DNA from: Planctomycetota bacterium
Lineage (GTDB): Bacteria > Planctomycetota > Planctomycetia > Isosphaerales > Isosphaeraceae
Reading direction: 5' to 3'
DNA: 64,000 bases
NCBI GenBank assembly: GCA_028291545.1
Contig: JAQGHR010000004.1
Location: 82,834-146,833 of the forward strand
The position numbers and the translations under genes were made by a program. A model generated the notes under the pieces. The model searched no databases, was not told the origin of the DNA, and was given only the letters and a program-made list of their open reading frames with translations. Shown here piece by piece: positions 43,594 to 53,794 of this stretch. Numbering within the stretch: the stretch's first letter is position 1; the number at the start of each line of letters is the position of its first letter.

Positions 43594-46041
43594 TTACTCC
43601 CCCACGTCGAGCCAGCGAGCCAGATTCTCCGCCGAGGAAGCAGCCTCATCAATCTTGAGGGCGGAACTGGCGTCGGCGAGTCGATAGGCGCTCGTCGGCC
43701 AGGATTTATTGAAGGTTGCACCGGGATTCGTGATCCAGAGCGGCATTGGCGACGCCAGGGCGGCCGCGGACGGCAGGCCACCGAACTGAAGGACTCCGGG
43801 CAGCCGCAACCCATCGGGGACAGCCGAGCCGTCGCCGTAGTCGAATCCTTCAAGATCCACATAGGTTCTCGCAAGTCCATCGATTCTCGGTCGAGCCAGA
43901 AGTGCGAGCGGGCCGGCCGAGCCGAGGCCGACGAGGCTTACCTCTCGCACGTCGCCCAGGGATCTCGTCCATGCGACAACCGTGGCCAGATCGGACATCC
44001 GATCGGCCGCTAGCGTGGCATTGTAGGTCGAGAAATGCGCCGACTTGGGACGACGATGAGCCGGGGCGGAGGGGTCGAACGACTCACCGACCAGGAGCGG
44101 GTCGAATCCGACCACGCTCATTCCACGATCAAGCATTGCCCTGATCGTCGGAATCGGCTCGCCTTCTTGTGTGCTCAAGCCAGCCTTGCCGCGATCGTGA
44201 AAGACGACCGCCACTCGTCCCGAAGGCTTGGCCGGCGAGAGGCGGACGACGGGGACCTTTTCCCCGCCATCCTCCCGGCCGACAACCCAATGACCGATCG
44301 AGAGATCGTCCTTGGCGGCTCGGCGCACCTCTCGGGCAACAATCCCTTTCGCGGCCGGACTGGAGATGCCGACGCGGATACGATGCGATGTCGCGAGGAG
44401 GGTCCGCGAGGCGTCCCACGAGGTCGAGTCCTCCGAAGGAGCCAGCGCCGCGAGCTGTTTCCTTCGCAAGTCGATCAGTTTCGACTCCATCGCATCGGGC
44501 TTGAGAACACTGCCAGGGGCGGGATTCTTCTCGTTGAACGCCCAGAGATCCTCCGGCTTCTCCGGGGTCTGGGCACCCTCGCGCGTGCTGGCGGCATCGT
44601 CGATGCCGAGCAGCCAGCGGGACATGAACGCGTAAACTGCATTCCGGCTGGTCTGATTGTAATTGTGGGGAAAATTGAAGAGCGCGGCCTCCAGTTGGTC
44701 GGGCGCGCCGACGAGTTCGTAGATGTCACGGATGGCCGGATGGACCTTTGTGAGCGTATTGGAAGACCAGTCCCCGGTTGCACCCACAATCATCATCGGA
44801 CGTGGGGCCATCAGCGCCGCGATCTCGACATTGTCGGTCCCGTGCCGCATTCCCGAGGCATTTTCGCAGAGGCAGCCTCCCTGAAACCGCTCGGAGACCA
44901 TCACGACCGGGGCCGAGACGGCGATTCTGGGGTCCAGCGCGGTGAGGACGAACGTCTGCGTGCCTCCGCCCGACTCCCCCGTACAGCCGATCCGGGCGGG
45001 ATCCACGTCCGGTAGGGTCGCGATCCAATCGACGGAACGGAGGCTGTTCCAGGTCTGGAGCGTGAACAGGCTGAGGCCCCACGCATCCAGGCGATCGTTG
45101 AGGAACTCGTGCCCGAACGGCTTGCTGTCGTTGTACCCGACCATGTCATACAAGAAAACGACGGCACCCAGCTTGGCCCAACGGATGCAACGGGCCTGGA
45201 CCTCCGGATTGACGCGACCATCCTCCCAGTGTCCGTGTGGGCAGAGGATCGCGGGGATTCGTCGGCAGTTTCCGACCGGTCGGTAGAGATTTCCGGCCAG
45301 GTACATCCCTGGCAAGGTCTCCAGCGTCACTTTCTCGATGGTATAGCCGTTTCGATCCACCTTACCGAACACCTTTGGATTGAGCGGTGTCCTCGGTGGC
45401 ATCGGCGAGAGACCCAGAGTGACCTGGAGTTGTTCGCGAAGGTCGCGAGCTCGGTCGCGCCACTGGGCCTGGGTCCCTGAAAAATGGAAGTTGGCACCTT
45501 CGTGATTCGTGCGGAGGTGGGAGCGCCGGCTGTCGTCGGTCGCCCCGGTGGCATCAATATTGCCTCGCAGTACTTGAAGATCGGGCGTGAACGCCGGATC
45601 GATCGAGAGCGAGGCGACCGCCGGGACAGGAACCACCGATTTGGCGGGCTTGACGGTCTGTTTCTGAGACTGATAGTTGCCGACGATCTCGGCAGGCTCG
45701 AACGAGGCCCCGACGACCTGGACGGAGACGGGCATATCCCCCTTCAAAGCGATGGGACCCAGACTCGTCCATCTCGGCGCAGCGGCGTCTCCGGAGGCCT
45801 GGACGGAGAGCATGATCCTCGCCCCCTCGCTTGCCATCGTCCATGTGAACCGGGCAGGGGACCAAACCTTCAAAGTATAGTCTCCCGAGCGTTCGATCCG
45901 GACGCCCTTCGCGAGCGCAGGGAAGTCGCTGGCCACAAACACCTTGGACGTGTTCGGCCGGTCCTCGCCTCGGCTCATCGGAAGTGGCGAGACGCTCACG
46001 CCCGTCAAGACCGTAAGAATCACGAAGTGCCTACGCATCAT
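43594..46041 (-). CDS. Secreted hydrolase with two alpha/beta-hydrolase domains (acetyl-xylan-esterase-like)
   Basis: This is an 815-residue protein beginning 'MMRRHFVILTVLTGVSVS', a Sec signal. Residues of about 30-150 form a beta-rich leader. The first hydrolase domain contains 'GCTGESGGGTQTF' with nucleophile Ser357, 'LCPHGHWEDGR' and 'APRPMMIVGATGDW', with a probable catalytic His in 'FNFPHNYNQ'. A second hydrolase-like domain fills the C-terminus, but its elbow is 'VGLGSAGPL', lacking the usual Gly-X-Ser-X-Gly, so it is probably inactive. ATG 46041 has 'agga' upstream, and the frame reaching 46407 overlaps the divergent gene. The substrate is likely an esterified polysaccharide, by family only. 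Confidence 0.82.
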   Translation of the reverse strand: MMRRHFVILTVLTGVSVSPLPMSRGEDRPNTSKVFVASDFPALAKGVRIERSGDYTLKVWSPARFTWTMASEGARIMLSVQASGDAAAPRWTSLGPIALKGDMPVSVQVVGASFEPAEIVGNYQSQKQTVKPAKSVVPVPAVASLSIDPAFTPDLQVLRGNIDATGATDDSRRSHLRTNHEGANFHFSGTQAQWRDRARDLREQLQVTLGLSPMPPRTPLNPKVFGKVDRNGYTIEKVTLETLPGMYLAGNLYRPVGNCRRIPAILCPHGHWEDGRVNPEVQARCIRWAKLGAVVFLYDMVGYNDSKPFGHEFLNDRLDAWGLSLFTLQTWNSLRSVDWIATLPDVDPARIGCTGESGGGTQTFVLTALDPRIAVSAPVVMVSERFQGGCLCENASGMRHGTDNVEIAALMAPRPMMIVGATGDWSSNTLTKVHPAIRDIYELVGAPDQLEAALFNFPHNYNQTSRNAVYAFMSRWLLGIDDAASTREGAQTPEKPEDLWAFNEKNPAPGSVLKPDAMESKLIDLRRKQLAALAPSEDSTSWDASRTLLATSHRIRVGISSPAAKGIVAREVRRAAKDDLSIGHWVVGREDGGEKVPVVRLSPAKPSGRVAVVFHDRGKAGLSTQEGEPIPTIRAMLDRGMSVVGFDPLLVGESFDPSAPAHRRPKSAHFSTYNATLAADRMSDLATVVAWTRSLGDVREVSLVGLGSAGPLALLARPRIDGLARTYVDLEGFDYGDGSAVPDGLRLPGVLQFGGLPSAAALASPMPLWITNPGATFNKSWPTSAYRLADASSALKIDEAASSAENLARWLDVGE

Positions 46042-46398
46042 TGTGGGTTTCCTGGAGGGAGAGTCGGCGGCAATAAACGGCAGGCGGCACGACCGAACTG
46101 TGGCAAGTCTCAGGGTTGACCGGTCGCAATCGTCCTCAGTGTCATCGCCGCGTTGGTCAGGAGCAAGACGCTGGCCCCTCGGCCAGGATTTATCATGATT
46201 CGAGTTACCCTCGCCGGGCCGTCTTGAACGATCGATCCCTTGCCGATGGTTGACTCGGAATGGTAAGAATGACACCTCGGTAATGCGAGCGGAAAGCCCG
46301 CTCACCCCGTTGCTCGCCGTCCTCCCGCCACCCCATGCGGGTCGGTTGCCACGACCAGATTCACTTGCCACCGCACCTCGATCGCAAGGGAACCTCAC
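46042..46398. other. Divergent intergenic region
   Basis: These 357 bases lie between two divergently read secreted-protein genes and must carry both promoters. 'aaggga' just before 46399 is the likely ribosome binding site for the amidohydrolase. I see no strong palindrome or convincing -35/-10 pair, and no open frame of credible composition. Confidence 0.5.
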
Positions 46399-49300
46399 AT
46401 GAACCATCTGGCCCCGCCGCGAAGGCTCCGGGTGCTCGCGATGACGGTGGTTGCCGTCATCACGGTGTCAACCACTGCTCTCATCTCCGCGGACGTGGAA
46501 CTGCGGCCTGACTATCGTCCCGCCGCCTATGCGGTCGTGGGCGCCAGGATCGTCGCGAGCTCCGGGCTGACGTTCGACCCAGGAACGGTCGTGGTGCGAC
46601 AGGGTGTGATCGAGGCCGTCGGCAAGGCCGCGGATGTGGTCGTTCCGGCCGACGCGGAGACGATCGACGGCAAGGGATTGGTCGTCTACCCGGGATTTCT
46701 CGACCTCTATACGACACTCGGCGTGCCTTCCGGAGTCACTCGTTCTCTGACTGGCGCAGGCCGTCCGATCCCTTACGCGGACTTTGCGTTGCCGCGGACG
46801 CCGCCCGATCACAGGAATGGGATCACTCCTGAATTCGAGGTGGCTTCCGCGCTCGAATTGACCGATACGGCGGCCGAGGAGCGGCGAAAACTCGGCTTCA
46901 CCGACGTGCTCTCCGCCCCTGGAGGCGCGATCGCCTCGGGGCAGAGCGCCCTCGTGAGCCTGAGCGGTCTTCCGCGACGAGAAACCATCGTCAAGTCACC
47001 CGTGGGCCTTCACGTCCTTCTGGCCAACCCGGGCGGATTCGCGTTTTCGGATGGGCACGATTGCATTGACGAATCCGACGATACGGCGGCATTCCGCGCG
47101 GCGGCTCCGACTCCGACCGACGACGCGATCGAAGCCCGACGACGGGCCATGCGGGCCATGGGCTACCCGACGTCGCTGATGGGCGTCGTTTCTCATCTCC
47201 GTCAGGCGATGCTGGATGCCGACTACGAGCATTCCCTTCAGGAGTATCATGCTAAGCATGGAGGCACTCGTCCGTCGTATGACCCCGCGCTCAAGGCCTT
47301 GCATTCGGCCCGAACGAAATCGTTCCCGGTCTACTGGGAAGCCAACACCCGTGACGAGATCCACCGCGCCCTGGATCTCTCCGCGGAATTCGGCACGAAG
47401 CCGGTGATTGTCGGCGGTCGGGAGGCCGCCAAGGTCGCCGATCGTCTCAAGGCTGAGAGTGTGCCCGTGATCCTTCGCGTCGATTTCCCGGAAGAGCCGA
47501 AAGTACCGACCGAAGCCGAATACCGGAAGCGAGAGCCCGAGGGTAGAGACCTTTCACTCAAGGTCCTGGCCGACAGGGCGGCCAAGTGGAAGGACCGCGT
47601 GGGAACGGCCGCCGCCTTGAAAAAGGCGGGTGTGCCTTTCGCCCTCGCCAGCGATGGCCTGGCCAAGGCCGAGACCTTCCACACCCAGGTCCGCAAGCTG
47701 ATTGCCGCCGGCTTGCCCGCCGAGGCCGCCGTTCAGTCTCTCACCGAGACGGCCGCCGAGATCGCCGGGACCAGCGAACAGCTCGGCACGATCACGAAAG
47801 GCAAGCTAGGTCACCTTGTAGTCCTTACGGCGCCTTACGGCGACGAGAAATCCAAGCCTCGTTACGTCTTTGCCGACGGCATGAAATTCGATCTGGACAA
47901 GCCATCGCCAGCAACCAAGAAAGCCCCCGAGGGGAAGCCCAAGGGCGAGGCCGGCGCGGAGCCACCGGGCGCCGAGAAACCGGAACCCGCCAAGGATCGC
48001 GCCAAGGACAAGCCGGAGCCAGCCGTGGTGGCGACCCCCGAGCAGGCCCCATCGGCCAGGGTTGAACCAGCGAAACCCAAGGCAGAAACCACCAAGGCGG
48101 TGACTTCCGATCCTGGCCCGCATCCGTCGAAGAGCGACGTGGCGAAACCCGAGACGCAGTCACCCGCGCCACCCAAGCCTGGGGACGCGACTAAGGCCGT
48201 GAAGACGCCCGAGGATCAACCTACCACGCCTTTCGTCGATGTTGCCAGCGAGTTTGACCCCGATCGATTCCCGAAGATCAAGACCGGCGGGAATGTCCTG
48301 ATCAAGGATGCCACAATCCTGACGGGAGCCAAGGGAGGAACGATCGCGAAGGGATCGATCCTGGTCCGGGACGGCAAGATTGTGCAGATCGGGCCGGATC
48401 TTGTGGCGCCTCAAGGGGTGACGGTCCTCGACGCGACGGGCCTCGTTGCCATGCCCGGCATTATCGACACCCATTCGCACATGGCCATTCAGGGCGGCGT
48501 GAATGAGATGAGCCTGTCGATTGTGCCCGAGGTCCGCGTGGCGGACGTGGTGGACGGAGACGACCCGACCATCTATCAGGCTCTGGCGGGAGGAACAACC
48601 ACGGCCCGATTGCTCCACGGATCGGCCAATACCATCGGCGGCCAGGACGTCATCATCAAGCTCCGCCACGGGCTTCCCGGCCGGGATCTGATTCTCCGGG
48701 ACGACAGACGGCCTCAGGGCGTGAAGTTCGCCCTCGGTGAGAACGTCACCCGTAGCCGGGGCCGATTCCCGAACACACGCATGGGCGTGGAGGCGACGAT
48801 CGAGCGGGCTTTTCTTGAAGGGAAGGCCTACGCCGCCTCGCGCAAGGCGCACGATGACGCCAGGTCTCGCGCCGAGGCCGTTCCTCCGTTTCGCCGGGAT
48901 TTGCGGCTCGAGGCCCTCGGGGGAGTGGTGGACGGATCCATCAAGATCCACTGCCATTGCTATCGAAGCGACGAGATCTTGATGCTCCTGCGTCTGTGCG
49001 AACGATTTGGCATCAAAGTTCAGTCGCTCCAGCACGTTCTCGACGGTTACAAGATTGCCGCCGAGATTGCGTCCCATGGAGCCAGCGCGTCCACGTTCTC
49101 CGACTGGTGGGCATACAAGATTGAAGCCTACGACGCCATCCCGCACAATGCCGCCCTTCTGACCGAGGCCGGCGTTCGCGTCTGCATCAAGAGCGACAGC
49201 GAGGAACTCGTCCGACACCTCTACCTCGAAGCCGCCAAGATGGTCCGATACGGCGGCGTCAGCGAGGCACAGGCCCTTGAGATGATCACCCTGAATCCGG

Positions 49301-50907
49301 CCAGGGAACTTGGAATCGACCATCGCGTGGGGTCGATCGAGATCGGGAAAGATGCCGACGTCGCCCTGTTCAACGCCCATCCATTCGACTCGTACGCCCG
49401 ATGCCAGATCTCGCTCGTCGACGGCGAGGTGCGGTTCTTGCGGAAGGAAGTCGATGGGAAATTCGCCCCCCGGCCAGGTCCCAAGACGATGCCGGCTCCT
49501 GAGGCGGAGGCCAGGGGCAGGATTCTGGAAATCGCGACAAATTCGCAAGGTCTCTACGCCATCATCGGGGCCACCCTCCACCCCGTGAGCGGGCCAGATG
49601 TGAACGACGGCACCCTTGTGATTGCCTCCGGGAAGATCGCAGCTCTCGGTGGACCGGAAACGCCCGTGCCGGCGGGCGCTCAGACCATCGACGGCAAGGG
49701 CCTGGATGTCTGGCCCGGAATGATCGACTCGGGAAGCCTTGTCGGTCTGTTTGAGATCGGGAGCATCCCCGAGACCCAGGACTTCGCGGATTCCGCCCAG
49801 CACCAGCCCGAGCTGAGGACGAGCGTGGCACTGCATCCCGAGAGTGAGTTGATCCCCGTCACCCGCGCGAACGGGGTCCTCTCGGCTTACATTCAACCGA
49901 CCGGAGGCGCCATATCTGGGCAGGGCTGTCTGGCCGACCTCAACGGCTGGGTTCCATCCGAGATGGTGGTGGTCGATGGCGTCGCCCTCAACGTCAACAT
50001 CCCGACTTACACCACCCCTCGCCCTGAAGGGAGTCGTCCGCGAGGCCTGACCCCCGGCGCGCCCGAAGACCCGAACGCGAAACGGCAGGAAAAACTGGAG
50101 GCGATTCGCGCCAAGTTTCGTTCGGCCCTCGACTACAGCCGGGTCGTTTCCGCCGCCGTGGCCGGCAAGGTCCCGATGCCGCCGCCCGATCCCCGCCTCG
50201 CGGCACTTGCGCCGTTCGCCCGGGGCGAGAAGCCTGTGATTTTCGTGGCGGATAGAAGAATCGAAATTCTCGACGCTCTCAAACTCGCCTCCGACCTCAA
50301 GTTGAAAGCGATCATCTCCGGCGGCGCCGAGGCCTGGAAAGCCACGGACGAATTGAAAGCGGCGAAAATCCCCGTACTTCTCTCCGGAACTCTCCGCATC
50401 CCCATCGACCGCAACGATCCTTACGACGCCCCCTATACCAATCCCTCGCGGCTCTTTGAAGCTGGGGTCCCGTTCGCCATCCGCTCCGTCGGCCAAGGTC
50501 CCGATCAGGCCACGGCCGCCCGCAACCTACCGTTCGAGGCCGCGACCGCCGTCGCGTACGGGCTGCCCGAAGGCGAGGCCATCAAGGCGGTGACGCTGAA
50601 TCCGGCGACGATTCTGGGGATTGCCGAGCTCCTGGGCTCTCTTGAGGTGGGCAAACGGGCCAATCTGGTCATCACTCAGGGGCCGCTTCTTCAAGTAACG
50701 AGCGACGTGAAAGCCCTGTTCATCGCCGGCAAGCCCCTGACTCCCGAGAGCCGCCACACGCGACTCTACTCGAAGTACCGCCAGCGTCTCGCCGAGGTCA
50801 AGGCCGGGCGGGCGCCTCTGGGGCTGGTCCGGACGCCGCCCTCGGTCTCGCCCGTCCCTGCCCCGGCGGCGAGTTCTCCCGCCGCCGGGGCAGGGGATGG
50901 ACGGTGA
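46399..50907 (+). CDS. Secreted triple amidohydrolase (three fused imidazolonepropionase-like domains)
   Basis: This is a 1502-residue protein with a Sec signal (to about residue 31). It contains three amidohydrolase-type units: A (about 35-495), B (about 625-1035) and C (about 1050-1470). A low-complexity Pro/Ala/Lys linker (about 499-612) separates A and B. Only B keeps the metal site: D690, H692 and H694 in 'GIIDTHSHM', H851/H853 in 'IHCHC', H879 in 'LQHVLDGYK' and D933 in 'IKSDSEE'. Unit A reads 'YPGFLDLYTTLG' and unit C 'WPGMIDSGSLVGL' where HxH should be. Each unit repeats 'LNPA' or 'TETAAE' plus the closing 'GSLEVGKRANLV'-type strand. It probably hydrolyses an amide, lactam or dipeptide outside the cytoplasm. 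Confidence 0.88.
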   Translation: MNHLAPPRRLRVLAMTVVAVITVSTTALISADVELRPDYRPAAYAVVGARIVASSGLTFDPGTVVVRQGVIEAVGKAADVVVPADAETIDGKGLVVYPGFLDLYTTLGVPSGVTRSLTGAGRPIPYADFALPRTPPDHRNGITPEFEVASALELTDTAAEERRKLGFTDVLSAPGGAIASGQSALVSLSGLPRRETIVKSPVGLHVLLANPGGFAFSDGHDCIDESDDTAAFRAAAPTPTDDAIEARRRAMRAMGYPTSLMGVVSHLRQAMLDADYEHSLQEYHAKHGGTRPSYDPALKALHSARTKSFPVYWEANTRDEIHRALDLSAEFGTKPVIVGGREAAKVADRLKAESVPVILRVDFPEEPKVPTEAEYRKREPEGRDLSLKVLADRAAKWKDRVGTAAALKKAGVPFALASDGLAKAETFHTQVRKLIAAGLPAEAAVQSLTETAAEIAGTSEQLGTITKGKLGHLVVLTAPYGDEKSKPRYVFADGMKFDLDKPSPATKKAPEGKPKGEAGAEPPGAEKPEPAKDRAKDKPEPAVVATPEQAPSARVEPAKPKAETTKAVTSDPGPHPSKSDVAKPETQSPAPPKPGDATKAVKTPEDQPTTPFVDVASEFDPDRFPKIKTGGNVLIKDATILTGAKGGTIAKGSILVRDGKIVQIGPDLVAPQGVTVLDATGLVAMPGIIDTHSHMAIQGGVNEMSLSIVPEVRVADVVDGDDPTIYQALAGGTTTARLLHGSANTIGGQDVIIKLRHGLPGRDLILRDDRRPQGVKFALGENVTRSRGRFPNTRMGVEATIERAFLEGKAYAASRKAHDDARSRAEAVPPFRRDLRLEALGGVVDGSIKIHCHCYRSDEILMLLRLCERFGIKVQSLQHVLDGYKIAAEIASHGASASTFSDWWAYKIEAYDAIPHNAALLTEAGVRVCIKSDSEELVRHLYLEAAKMVRYGGVSEAQALEMITLNPARELGIDHRVGSIEIGKDADVALFNAHPFDSYARCQISLVDGEVRFLRKEVDGKFAPRPGPKTMPAPEAEARGRILEIATNSQGLYAIIGATLHPVSGPDVNDGTLVIASGKIAALGGPETPVPAGAQTIDGKGLDVWPGMIDSGSLVGLFEIGSIPETQDFADSAQHQPELRTSVALHPESELIPVTRANGVLSAYIQPTGGAISGQGCLADLNGWVPSEMVVVDGVALNVNIPTYTTPRPEGSRPRGLTPGAPEDPNAKRQEKLEAIRAKFRSALDYSRVVSAAVAGKVPMPPPDPRLAALAPFARGEKPVIFVADRRIEILDALKLASDLKLKAIISGGAEAWKATDELKAAKIPVLLSGTLRIPIDRNDPYDAPYTNPSRLFEAGVPFAIRSVGQGPDQATAARNLPFEAATAVAYGLPEGEAIKAVTLNPATILGIAELLGSLEVGKRANLVITQGPLLQVTSDVKALFIAGKPLTPESRHTRLYSKYRQRLAEVKAGRAPLGLVRTPPSVSPVPAPAASSPAAGAGDGR

Positions 50908-50925
50908 AGAGCGCAGCTCGCCACA

Positions 50926-51750
50926 TCAGGCGTAGAGGACTTTGTAATTCTCCAGCTCGGCCTTGAGCGCACTCGACGCTTCCCCGAATCGAACGGGACC
51001 CGTGAAACCGTGCGACTGCGCGGCCACGAGAAGATGCGGTTCAAGAGTGCAGAATCCCTCGTATCCACGGGCCACGGCGTCCGCGATCAGGCGTCCGATC
51101 TGACCGGCGCCTTGTCCGGCCGGGACGCATTTCTTCTGGACCGGATCGAAGTCTTTGACGTGGAAGTGGGTCACGTGATCGCGAAGCGCGGCCCATGCCT
51201 CGTCGATGGGCTGTCCCACTTCCAGAAAGTTCGCCGGATCGAACGCGAGACCCAGCGCGGTTGAGTTGATCGACACAACGATATCCAGGTTACGCGCGGC
51301 GGTGTCTCCGTAAATCCCTCGTTCGTTCTCCAGGACAAGCCTGAGACCACGTTCTCGGGCCATCTCGGCCTTCGTTGCCATCCTCCGCAAGACTTCATCG
51401 CGGTGGAGTGCAGGATCGTCGCCTGCGGGCAAGTAATAGCTGAAGACGCGGATGTTGGGAGTGCCGTAGAAGGAAGCTAGCTCGATCGCCTTGAGGAATT
51501 GCTGTCGATGAGGTTCGAATGGCTCGGCGATGGCGACCTTTCCGATCGGTGAGCCGATGGCGCTGATGCCGAAGCCGCGAGATTCGAGCAGGTCGCGGAA
51601 CTCGCGGTGCTCCGACTCGGAGAGGTCCATCACGTTCTTGCCGAGGATCGACCGGAACTCGACGAATCGGACTCCGTTCTCTTCCAGGCAATCGAGTTGC
51701 TCGATGGGATCGGCCGAGATTTCGTCGGCGAAGGCGCTCAGGCGGATCAT
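50926..51750 (-). CDS. Sugar phosphate isomerase/epimerase-like TIM barrel
   Basis: This is a 274-residue cytoplasmic protein of the xylose-isomerase-like TIM-barrel superfamily. Likely metal-site residues lie in 'VEFRSILGKNV', 'LVLENERGIYG', 'LAFDPANFLE', 'THFHVKDFD' and 'CTLEPHL'. It is distinct from the first family member at 5.5 kb. Its stop lies 18 bases from the convergent triple amidohydrolase stop. It appears to be a single-gene unit and the substrate is unknown. The start ATG 51750 opens 'MIRLSAFADEIS', typical of the family. Confidence 0.88.
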   Translation of the reverse strand: MIRLSAFADEISADPIEQLDCLEENGVRFVEFRSILGKNVMDLSESEHREFRDLLESRGFGISAIGSPIGKVAIAEPFEPHRQQFLKAIELASFYGTPNIRVFSYYLPAGDDPALHRDEVLRRMATKAEMARERGLRLVLENERGIYGDTAARNLDIVVSINSTALGLAFDPANFLEVGQPIDEAWAALRDHVTHFHVKDFDPVQKKCVPAGQGAGQIGRLIADAVARGYEGFCTLEPHLLVAAQSHGFTGPVRFGEASSALKAELENYKVLYA

Positions 51751-51941
51751 GAGGGCGTTCCTGAATCGGTCTGGCGAACACGGGTCTTGTTAACCGAAGG
51801 TCGAGCGAAGCATCATGACAGACCATCGAAAAACCACCAGCACACGATAGCGAACCACTTCGGCTTCGACTACGATGCGTTTGAAGCATTCGCGACGGAG
51901 TTGGAGACATCGTCGCTCGACAACGATAACTCCGGTGTGCC

Positions 51942-52418
51942 ATGTCCGCAGTCGTCGCTCTCCTCGGCCCGTTCCTCATCTACTGGCTGATTCTTTTCGT
52001 GGCGTGCCTGGCCGTCATCGAATTCGGCCAGTCTTATCTTTACGATGAATCCACGCCTTCCGCCGGTCTCAAGGCGGCGCTCGGCTCGGCGATCTTCGCC
52101 GTGATCCTCACATGGTCGCGTCCCGAATATCACACGATGTTCACGGCGAACCTGGGCAAGACGGTCGTCCTGGCCGTCGTGGCGTTCGCGGTCTTCACGC
52201 TCGTCTTCCGTTTCCAGCCCTGGCACGCGCTCCCGATCGGGTTGATCACCGTTCTGCTCGTCTCAGGCCTGGGCACGATGGGCATCGAGAGCTTCGCGAA
52301 CCGGAACCGCCCACTCTCGGCCACAGTCAAGAACCCTGGAAAGCCGATCCGGCATTCGACGACCACCCTGCCCACGAGGACAATCCCGGTGCCGGGCCCC
52401 GTCCCGACCGCGAAGTGA
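51942..52418 (+). CDS. Small membrane protein of unknown function
   Basis: This is a 158-residue protein with four hydrophobic segments ('LLGPFLIYWLILFVACLAVI', 'GLKAALGSAIFAVILTW', 'TVVLAVVAFAVFTLVF' and 'LPIGLITVLLVSGLG'), followed by a Pro/Thr-rich soluble tail. I do not recognise a family. Codon use matches its neighbours and the hydrophobicity pattern is coherent, so it is likely a real gene. It converges with the glycosyltransferase gene, 17 bases between stops. No function is proposed. Confidence 0.65.
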   Translation: MSAVVALLGPFLIYWLILFVACLAVIEFGQSYLYDESTPSAGLKAALGSAIFAVILTWSRPEYHTMFTANLGKTVVLAVVAFAVFTLVFRFQPWHALPIGLITVLLVSGLGTMGIESFANRNRPLSATVKNPGKPIRHSTTTLPTRTIPVPGPVPTAK

Positions 52419-52435
52419 GGTCGTGTGCCCCGGGC

Positions 52436-53794
52436 TCAGGGAAGCCTATCCTGGGTATGATCCCGGAACTGTTGGAGCAATCGCGCCGAGGTCAGTTCCC
52501 AGGTCGAATCCCGCGCGACTTGCCATCGTAGGGCCGCGCGGCCGTCGTCCGAGCCGCGATCGACGATCGAGCGAATCGAAGCGAGGAATTCCTCGGACGA
52601 CTCGGCAATCGCGAACAGATGGTCATATAGCCGGCATTCAGGCAAGGCCGTCGAGACCACGGGACGGCTCGTTGCCATGTAATCCATGACCTTCGTCGGG
52701 CATGCAACGCGGTTAAACGGGTGGTCGATCTGGTAGGGAATCAGGCAGACGTCAAAAGCCGCATTATACCGCATGATCTCCGCTTGCGATTTCCATCCCA
52801 GACGATGGACATTGGGGAGCGAGATCGCGTTTCGATACTTCTCGTACCACGACTGCTCCGCAGCTGGCTCCGGCTCTCGGCCGATCAAGATCACCGAACC
52901 GTCAGGAAACGCGCGGGCCACGTCCGAAACCAGGTCCCAGTCGAGCCGGTCCTCCAACGTGCCGACGAAGCCCAGGAGCGGCCGGGGCAGGTCCGCGATC
53001 GCATCCGGCGGACTGGCAGGCCGATGCTGTGGCGAACTCGAGATAGCGGCCGACGGCGATCCATGGGGAAGGTGCATGATCCGGTCGCGTGCCTCCGGCA
53101 CCGCATCGGCCAGTTCTTGGGCGCGGATCTTCGCACAGAACACCGACAAGTCCGATTCCTTGACCGCTCGACGTTCTAGCTTCCGGATCGACTCGCGGCG
53201 CGAGGTCCAGTAGAACGCGTAGTCGTCCATGTTGTAGTACAGGAGCGAGGCCGGCCGAAGGACGTCCCGCAAGTACAGATAATGTGGGTAGGAGATGGCG
53301 AGCGCTAGTGGACGCGGCTGGTCGAGCGAGCGGTGCCATTCCCGCGCCGCCCAGGCGATCGGACGCATACCAAGCCGCGGATAGGTCTTCATCCAGCCCG
53401 GCGGCAAGACGAATTGACGTTGCCAGAGTCGTTCCCCGTCCCGTTTGAGCGGACAGAGCCAGTCGCGGACTGGTCGCCGCTGGTTGAGCGCCGTCCTCCA
53501 ATCACACGCCTTGATCAGGAGGACGCGAACGCCCAGGTCGGCAAGCGGCGAGAACAGGCGCTCCGTCCATGACCAGGAGGCATCGGCGACGACCAGGTCA
53601 AAGCCCGGCTCGTCCTCCCGAGGTCTTGAGACGGCCTGCGATTCGGTCACGGCGTGAGACATTCCGTTCATGCTCGGCCGAGCTTCTGGACTCCTCTCCG
53701 CCGCTCTGCGATTATCCAAGACGGAGTCCATCCCAGGGGCGTCGATCCGGAGAGGTTGAGACTCGTCGTGAGGGCTCCGAGGACCGCTCAGCAC
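52436..53794 (-). CDS. Glycosyltransferase, GT4-like
   Basis: This is up to 452 residues. The C-terminal half is a GT-B Rossmann domain with 'PLLGFVGTLEDRLDWDLV', 'ILIGREPEP', 'LGWKSQAEIMRYNAAFDVCL' and 'FNRVACPTKVMDYMATSRPV', the usual donor-nucleotide region of GT4 enzymes. The N-terminal domain includes 'LLYYNMDDYAFYW'. The start is uncertain. GTG 53794 gives the longest frame, but ATGs at 53731, 53671 and 53662 are possible, and the first about 45 residues look non-conserved. It probably adds sugars to cell-surface glycans. No other polysaccharide genes lie adjacent. Confidence 0.82.
   Translation of the reverse strand: MLSGPRSPHDESQPLRIDAPGMDSVLDNRRAAERSPEARPSMNGMSHAVTESQAVSRPREDEPGFDLVVADASWSWTERLFSPLADLGVRVLLIKACDWRTALNQRRPVRDWLCPLKRDGERLWQRQFVLPPGWMKTYPRLGMRPIAWAAREWHRSLDQPRPLALAISYPHYLYLRDVLRPASLLYYNMDDYAFYWTSRRESIRKLERRAVKESDLSVFCAKIRAQELADAVPEARDRIMHLPHGSPSAAISSSPQHRPASPPDAIADLPRPLLGFVGTLEDRLDWDLVSDVARAFPDGSVILIGREPEPAAEQSWYEKYRNAISLPNVHRLGWKSQAEIMRYNAAFDVCLIPYQIDHPFNRVACPTKVMDYMATSRPVVSTALPECRLYDHLFAIAESSEEFLASIRSIVDRGSDDGRAALRWQVARDSTWELTSARLLQQFRDHTQDRLP

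Noticed and set aside
48160..50496. Minus-strand open frame of 778 codons opposite the triple amidohydrolase
   Set aside because: It is a high-GC shadow of a gene with clear motifs. The translation shows no recognisable domain or signal peptide.
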